A stretch of DNA of 8,205 nt from Desulfobacteraceae bacterium. GTDB lineage: Bacteria; Desulfobacterota; Desulfobacteria; Desulfobacterales; Desulfobacteraceae. Below the pieces are notes generated by a model. It saw only the letters and a list, made by a program, of their open reading frames with translations. It was not told the origin of the DNA and ran no database searches. The DNA is taken from positions 1 through 8,205 of the forward strand of contig WFQS01000287.1 of the NCBI GenBank assembly GCA_015486915.1. The letters run 5' to 3'. The first letter of the stretch is position 1; every line of letters starts with the position of its first letter. Below, one piece after another: positions 3,958 to 8,205 of this stretch. A program made the position numbers and the translations under genes.

Positions 3958-5382
3958 TTATATCAATTTTAAAAGTTCTTTTTTAACAAGATCCGTCATG
4001 ATTAAATTGATATCGTTTTTTTTATCTTTGTATAGCCCCTTGTTTTTGCCGTTGGAAAGGCTGAAAAAATCAGTGCATATTTTTTTTGCGTTTTCATCCC
4101 GGAAGGCGGCGGTCCCTTTTTTAAGATTTTTTTTAAGTTCAGAATCAATGTCCCTGGAGTAATCCCTGCGGGCATGTGCCCAGTTGATAATTGCCGAATA
4201 AAAAATAATTGCACGGTCAAGCAGAACATACATGAGCTGAATATCATTTGTGGGACCGACTCTGATCAGGTCTCTTCCAAGCCTTATTCCACGGATTTTC
4301 ATTCCGCTGATGTGCCTGCCTCCAAGCAGTGCGGACCCTGCTCCTGCAAGCCCTCCAATTGCGGAAAATACTCCAAAGGTAATGCCAGCCGCTGCAATAT
4401 CGATGGCAGCCCCAACAGTTCCCCCGGCAATTCCTGCTGCAATGGCCATTTCTCCCGGAGTCAGGCCTAAAAACTTCCAGGTCTTTTCACTGAAGAGATT
4501 CTCATTTAAAATGGAATGCGAAGGAAGCTCACAATGGAAAATATTGTGCTTAAAAAGTTTTTTTATTCTTTCCTGGGCTTTTTTTTCAATGGACTCAATT
4601 TTTTTCCTGTATATATGCCCGAGTTCCTCTTTTATTTCGTTAAAGGTGTCATTGTTCCTTATATTTTTCTCCACACTTAAGCCGATAATTTCTTCAAGCA
4701 TCTGAACGATGATTGCGGCACTTATTTCGGTTCGCTCAAGCCAGTCTTTTTTAAATGCTTCAATCACTTTGACAAGGGCAGGCTGCCAGTCCTGATCCAT
4801 GCTTTTTAAGCTTTCAAGAAGTTCCATGCGTTCCGTGTAAGTGGCAATTTTTGCGTTGAATAAACGGATGGAATTAAAATGTTTCCTGAATTCATTTTTC
4901 CATTTTAAAAGAAACGAAGAATCCGCATCCTTGCAGTTGATAACTGCCATGCGTGGACGTGCCGTGAGCCTGAGAATTTCCATTTCAGCCCTGTCATCAT
5001 TTCTCAACGGCCTTGAACCGTCAACCACGTAGATAATTCCCGCGCCTTTTGCAACCGGGCCAAACAGTTCACATTCATCCCTGAATTCAGGGTCATTTCT
5101 GTGATGGTCAATAAAAGCAGACAACATAAGTTCGTCGGGACCTGAATAGTTTCTCATCCATGCAAGGGTCTGCTTTGGACATTGAAAACCCGGTGTATCG
5201 GTAAATTTTATAATTTCTTCACCGTCAATTTTCACGGAAAAAGTCTGGCACTTAATTGTTTCCCCGGGAACAGGCCCGATTCTCACGGAATCATCTTCAG
5301 CAAGGGTTGAAACAACAGATGATTTTCCCTCATTCGGGTGTCCTAAAATGGCAAATTCCGGAATAAAATCTGATGATATCAT
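3958..5382 (-). CDS. DUF3482-type dynamin-like/Era-like GTPase, second gene of a DUF2868-DUF3482 operon
   Basis: Seen: 474 residues. The N-terminal G domain (about 8-190) has P-loop G14-H-P-N-E-G-K-S21 and G3 D62-T-P-G65. The G4 site is odd: I find N149-C-K-D152 rather than N-K-x-D. A lysine-rich, probably helical region (about 225-280) follows, then a glycine/alanine-rich hydrophobic stretch (about 310-354) with many small residues, able to insert in or lie on membranes, then a basic C-terminal tail. Family knowledge: DUF3482 GTPases are regularly found beside DUF2868 membrane proteins; neither has an established function. Inference: the membrane partner recruits this GTPase to the inner face of the membrane. 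Its ATG overlaps the stop of the upstream gene in ATGA, so the two are translationally coupled. A structured repeat lies immediately after its stop codon. Confidence 0.83.
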   Translation of the reverse strand: MISSDFIPEFAILGHPNEGKSSVVSTLAEDDSVRIGPVPGETIKCQTFSVKIDGEEIIKFTDTPGFQCPKQTLAWMRNYSGPDELMLSAFIDHHRNDPEFRDECELFGPVAKGAGIIYVVDGSRPLRNDDRAEMEILRLTARPRMAVINCKDADSSFLLKWKNEFRKHFNSIRLFNAKIATYTERMELLESLKSMDQDWQPALVKVIEAFKKDWLERTEISAAIIVQMLEEIIGLSVEKNIRNNDTFNEIKEELGHIYRKKIESIEKKAQERIKKLFKHNIFHCELPSHSILNENLFSEKTWKFLGLTPGEMAIAAGIAGGTVGAAIDIAAAGITFGVFSAIGGLAGAGSALLGGRHISGMKIRGIRLGRDLIRVGPTNDIQLMYVLLDRAIIFYSAIINWAHARRDYSRDIDSELKKNLKKGTAAFRDENAKKICTDFFSLSNGKNKGLYKDKKNDINLIMTDLVKKELLKLI

Positions 5383-7250
5383 AAAGCTGTTTCCACAAGG
5401 GTTTCGATTTGGATATAAGGATCGCCAAGACCTTTTATTTTCATGTTCCAGATTTTTAAATCCATTTCCTTAACAGGAGTAAAAATTGTTGTTTTACAGG
5501 GTTTTCCAATAAGCGTAATAATCAATGGCATCTCCTTTTCTCCTGTTTTCCTGATATTTTTGATAAATTTCAGAATTTCTCTGATCGGCGGCTGCCAGGC
5601 TTCATAAAGCAGAATAAATCCTTGGGAATTTTCTTTTTCATTTTCTGAAATAATTTTTTTAACCGCTTCAAGGTCATGATTAAAATTAATACCGACCCTT
5701 TTTATACCATTAAGATAACAGCCGCTGGTGTTTTTCACAATGAGTTTTAATTGCTCAAAATCACATTGATCATAAATATCATCGGGGATAAGGGCTGTAA
5801 ATCCAACGACCGCTTTACCGGTTAATTTGAGACTGTTTTCTGTGAAATCTGAAAATGTGGATTCTGAAAATGTGGATTCTGAAAATTTGTCAATATCCAT
5901 TGGATTTTGTAAATCATCAAAAGAATTCTGCAAATCACGGGAAAAAGACGGTTTAACAGATCCAGGAAAATTTTCAGTATCACAGGGACCTGGTGTTGAA
6001 TCAAGTGATACACCGGGAAAAAGCATGCGGCGCATCAGTTTTGAACAGTCACCATGGTTTAATTTCTGGCGGTTAAGATTTCTTTTTAAACAGATATTTG
6101 CTGAAACAAAGAGAATAAATCTTGGTAAAAAGCCGTAAAATAATACGGTAAAGCATAAAAAAGGCCACCATGATACAAGGTTTGCCGTAGTTAAATGTAA
6201 TATTCCGTCCTTTAAAATCATTCTGCTGCCCTGAATCTCGGCAGGACCGGGAAAAGCTAAATCCGGCGGGACAAACCATGACCATGGAGATGCAATCAAG
6301 GAAACAATTTTGTAAACGTTATGTGCGTTCACCTGAACCGTTGACTGCCAGCCAAAGGCTGTATCAAAAAACATGACATGAAACAGGGTGGAACCGAGAA
6401 CACCGACATTAAATCCCATGGCAAACAGCTGGAATAAGATAAAAATGGGCCAGAAAAATAAAAATCCGTAAACAATGTGTCCTTCACGTATGATACCGAG
6501 TAAGGTAAGTATTTTTCCCCTGTCAACACCTGCTATTTTTCCAAAAATTTTCTTTTCGGACCAGAGCATGAACTTTTCAACACAAACACCTGTAAGGGCA
6601 TAGATTCCAAACTGTTTCTTACTGATGATATTTTGTCTTGTTAAAAAAAAGGATAAAAACAGAATTGTAAGAAGAAGAATTTGCGGTAAAACCGTGATGG
6701 CAATAAAATAAGCAACATTAAGGGGATTTGTACCTGTATATGAAAAAAAAGAGGTGCACAGGGAAACACCTGCAAGAATGCCAAGGATTAAAAAAAGTAT
6801 TTTTAATATTTTGTGTGTCTCTTTATAAAAGCTTCCGGGAAACAGAAAAGGATGTGATATTTCAGATTTTACCTTTGCCCGCATTGCATGAAGCCACAGT
6901 CTTATTATGTTTTTTCTGAACTTTTCAATTGTTGTTCTGTCATCTGTTGTTGTTCTGTCATCATTTTTTGTTCTCTCATCTTTTTTTCCGTTTTTTAGAG
7001 ATCCGGTTCCAGGTCTTTTCTTCAAAGAATTTGAATTATTTTCAATATCACCAGGCAGAACCTGATAATTTTTTTTTAAACGGGCATCTTTATTAAATAC
7101 AGGTTCGATATTCAATGCAGGTTCGATGCAATCAAGATAAATTTTTCGATCTCTTTTTTTTAAATATGTCTGATCAGTCTGGTTAAGATCCTTTTTAAAA
7201 AAATATTCAAGATCAATGATATCACTGATTGTCCATTTTAACTGGCTCAT
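5379..7250 (-). CDS. DUF2868-type multi-pass membrane protein, partner of the GTPase
   Basis: Seen: 623 residues. The N-terminal W-T-I-S-D-I-I-D-L-E-Y-F (6-17) is typical of the family. A variable charged linker (about 60-110) follows, then hydrophobic segments at about 147-170, 177-203, 258-282 and 361-385, probably four membrane spans. A second variable Ser/Asp/Phe-rich linker (about 410-472) leads to a cytoplasmic-type C-terminal domain (about 475-620), with F-I-L-L-Y-E-A-W-Q-P-P-I-R-E at 545-558 and G-D-P-Y-I-Q-I-E near 609-616. Both linkers contain short in-frame tandem repeats. Family knowledge: DUF2868 proteins occur next to DUF3482 GTPases; function unknown. Start: ATG 7250 has only a weak upstream GGGC but puts the conserved W-x-x-S-D motif at its usual place. 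It is first of the two-gene operon, with 165 bp to the regulator gene upstream on the same strand. No clear promoter was found. Confidence 0.82.
   Translation of the reverse strand: MSQLKWTISDIIDLEYFFKKDLNQTDQTYLKKRDRKIYLDCIEPALNIEPVFNKDARLKKNYQVLPGDIENNSNSLKKRPGTGSLKNGKKDERTKNDDRTTTDDRTTIEKFRKNIIRLWLHAMRAKVKSEISHPFLFPGSFYKETHKILKILFLILGILAGVSLCTSFFSYTGTNPLNVAYFIAITVLPQILLLTILFLSFFLTRQNIISKKQFGIYALTGVCVEKFMLWSEKKIFGKIAGVDRGKILTLLGIIREGHIVYGFLFFWPIFILFQLFAMGFNVGVLGSTLFHVMFFDTAFGWQSTVQVNAHNVYKIVSLIASPWSWFVPPDLAFPGPAEIQGSRMILKDGILHLTTANLVSWWPFLCFTVLFYGFLPRFILFVSANICLKRNLNRQKLNHGDCSKLMRRMLFPGVSLDSTPGPCDTENFPGSVKPSFSRDLQNSFDDLQNPMDIDKFSESTFSESTFSDFTENSLKLTGKAVVGFTALIPDDIYDQCDFEQLKLIVKNTSGCYLNGIKRVGINFNHDLEAVKKIISENEKENSQGFILLYEAWQPPIREILKFIKNIRKTGEKEMPLIITLIGKPCKTTIFTPVKEMDLKIWNMKIKGLGDPYIQIETLVETAL
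5848..5887. repeat. In-frame 15-bp tandem repeat in the membrane-protein gene
   Basis: TCTGAAAATGTGGAT occurs at 5848-5862 and 5863-5877, with a partial third copy from 5878. On the coding (minus) strand it encodes the 5-residue unit F-S-E-S-T within the linker before the C-terminal domain (around residues 456-467). The period is a multiple of three, so copy changes alter linker length without a frameshift. Confidence 0.75.
6931..6980. repeat. In-frame 18-bp tandem repeat in the membrane-protein gene
   Basis: Three copies of a GTTGTTCTGTCATC-type unit begin at 6931, 6949 and 6967 (the third diverged). On the coding strand they encode three 6-residue units of the form D-x-R-T-x-x (about residues 91-108) in the linker between the N-terminal region and the first membrane span. 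Confidence 0.72.
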
Positions 7251-7415
7251 ATTTTTTTGCCCGGTTTAATTTCATATCCTGCATTATTGATGTCTTTTTA
7301 TATTGTTGTATTGAATCTGATGAATTTTACATGGTCAGAAATGATATGGCAATACCCAAAATGTATCCGGCCTGCTCTACATGCTTTAATCCCGGGAAAA
7401 AGCAGTAACGTCCTC
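7251..7415. other. Gap between the regulator gene and the membrane-protein operon
   Basis: 165 AT-rich bases on the path from the regulator to the DUF2868 gene. I see no intrinsic terminator after the regulator and no convincing sigma70 promoter before the operon. A TATAAA-like box at 7298-7303 on the minus strand has only a poor -35 partner. Whether the operon is transcribed separately is open. Confidence 0.4.
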
Positions 7416-8205
7416 TTAAAATTTTAAATTGAACAGGATATTATTTTCAAGGTAGATCTGTTCCAATTGTTCCTGGTGTTTCTGTAAAGAGTCCCCCTCC
7501 CCTGATGCCAGTGCCTGCACAATATATTTTATGACGCAGAGCATATTTGACGGATTTCCGATAAAAGGAATTGATTTTAAGGGAACCACAAGGGAAAGAC
7601 TGGCAAACTGAATTACAGGAGATATGCTGCTGTCGGTGAGGACAACGAGTGTATGGCCAAGGCGGCGTACAAGCCTGCTTAAATTGATCAGTTCATTGGG
7701 GTATCTTGTGGTGGCAATCAAAATAACAAGGCTGTTGTCAGGTGCACTTGATAAAATATCAATTGTTGTGGAATCACTTCCCTTTAGGATTCTTATCCCT
7801 TTTCTTATTTTGGAAAGTGACCATCCGAGATAATAGGCAAAAGTATAGGATAACCTTGAACCTGTGACATAAACGCATTTATTTTCTGCAATGCAGTCAA
7901 CCACCTGCTCCATTTTTTTCACATCAATGGTTTCATATAGATACTTGAGATCATTTAACTCTTCAAGCACGAGATGGTGGAATTTTTCAAGCCCTTTTCC
8001 CTTGCCTTCCTGCAGATCTGCCCTGTCGGGCAGGGTAAGACCTGTGTTTACAAAATCCCTTAATGCCCGTATAAAATCCGTATAACCGTTATAACCTATG
8101 GCGCTGACAAATCTTGTTACAGTGGCCTCACTGATGTTGCACGTTTCAGCAAGTTCCCTTGTGGTCATGAACACAGCTTTACTTGGTTTTTGAATTATAT
8201 AATTA
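7416..8205 (-). CDS. RpiR/MurR-family transcriptional regulator (HTH plus SIS domain), 5'-truncated by the window
   Basis: Seen: the frame stays open to the window edge. Codons before the GTG at 8174 read N-Y-I-I-Q-K-P-S-K-A, which fits the usual stretch before F-M-T-T-R-E-L-A in this family, so that GTG is internal and roughly 30 or more N-terminal residues are missing. Numbered from the GTG, the helix-turn-helix is at about 4-27 (T-R-E-L-A-E then S-E-A-T-V-T-R-F), and a sugar-isomerase (SIS) domain spans about 98-222, with V-T-G-S-R-L-S-Y at 103-110 and L-T-D-S-S-I-S-P at 179-186. Family knowledge: the HTH binds DNA and the SIS domain senses a phosphosugar or related metabolite. The effector and targets are unknown here; the second SIS loop (I-A-T-T-R-Y-P-N-E) lacks the classic S-x-S-G-x-T. 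No sugar-use genes are seen beside it. Confidence 0.88.
   Translation of the reverse strand, partial: NYIIQKPSKAVFMTTRELAETCNISEATVTRFVSAIGYNGYTDFIRALRDFVNTGLTLPDRADLQEGKGKGLEKFHHLVLEELNDLKYLYETIDVKKMEQVVDCIAENKCVYVTGSRLSYTFAYYLGWSLSKIRKGIRILKGSDSTTIDILSSAPDNSLVILIATTRYPNELINLSRLVRRLGHTLVVLTDSSISPVIQFASLSLVVPLKSIPFIGNPSNMLCVIKYIVQALASGEGDSLQKHQEQLEQIYLENNILFNLKF

Noticed and set aside
4250..4705. 151-codon + strand open frame rich in Pro/Ala/Ser
   Set aside because: It lies antisense to the glycine/alanine-rich region of the GTPase, which by itself produces such a Pro/Ala-rich complement.
1..8205. CRISPR array, tRNA or rRNA genes
   Set aside because: No regularly spaced identical repeats with unique spacers, and no cloverleaf-like or rRNA-like segment, were recognised on either strand.

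Overview
The window looks like a low-GC, sulfate-reducer-type genome (Desulfobacterota, Desulfobacteraceae-like). This is inferred from an HdrB-type CCG-domain protein, a hybrid histidine kinase, an exported rhodanese and the codon and base composition; no marker gene in the window proves it. Both ends cut through genes: an HdrB-like subunit enters at base 1 and an RpiR-family regulator runs off at base 8205.

Left part (1-1662, + strand): the 3' part of an hdrB-like gene is followed by a scar. The first ~33 codons of a lipoprotein-type gene (from 827) are joined out of frame, near 921-925, to the C-terminal third of a hybrid histidine kinase. That remnant has an ATPase domain without its N box and a complete receiver domain.

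Middle part (1663-3957): an accessory stretch. It holds an exported rhodanese-like gene (1991-2638), a 98-bp inverted-repeat element that may be a MITE (2656-2753), a decayed open frame on the minus strand, and a DinJ/YafQ-type toxin-antitoxin pair (3587 down to 3057). The TA pair has a very legible promoter, operator and Shine-Dalgarno sequence; its toxin carries Asn where the YafQ catalytic Asp is expected. Two clusters of a structured repeat flank this stretch in opposite orientation. Each cluster has two units about 111-112 bp apart and follows the 3' end of a gene in the sense direction (the kinase remnant on the left, the GTPase on the right). Stems differ in sequence between units but keep pairing, and two of the stems compete for the same bases. 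This is the strongest candidate for something undescribed.

Right part (3958-8205, - strand): a two-gene operon, DUF2868-type membrane protein (5379-7250) then DUF3482-type GTPase (3958-5382), coupled by an ATGA overlap. The pair probably forms a membrane-associated GTPase system of unknown function. Upstream, on the same strand and 165 bp away, lies the partial RpiR/MurR-type regulator (HTH plus SIS domain). No tRNA, rRNA or CRISPR array is visible.
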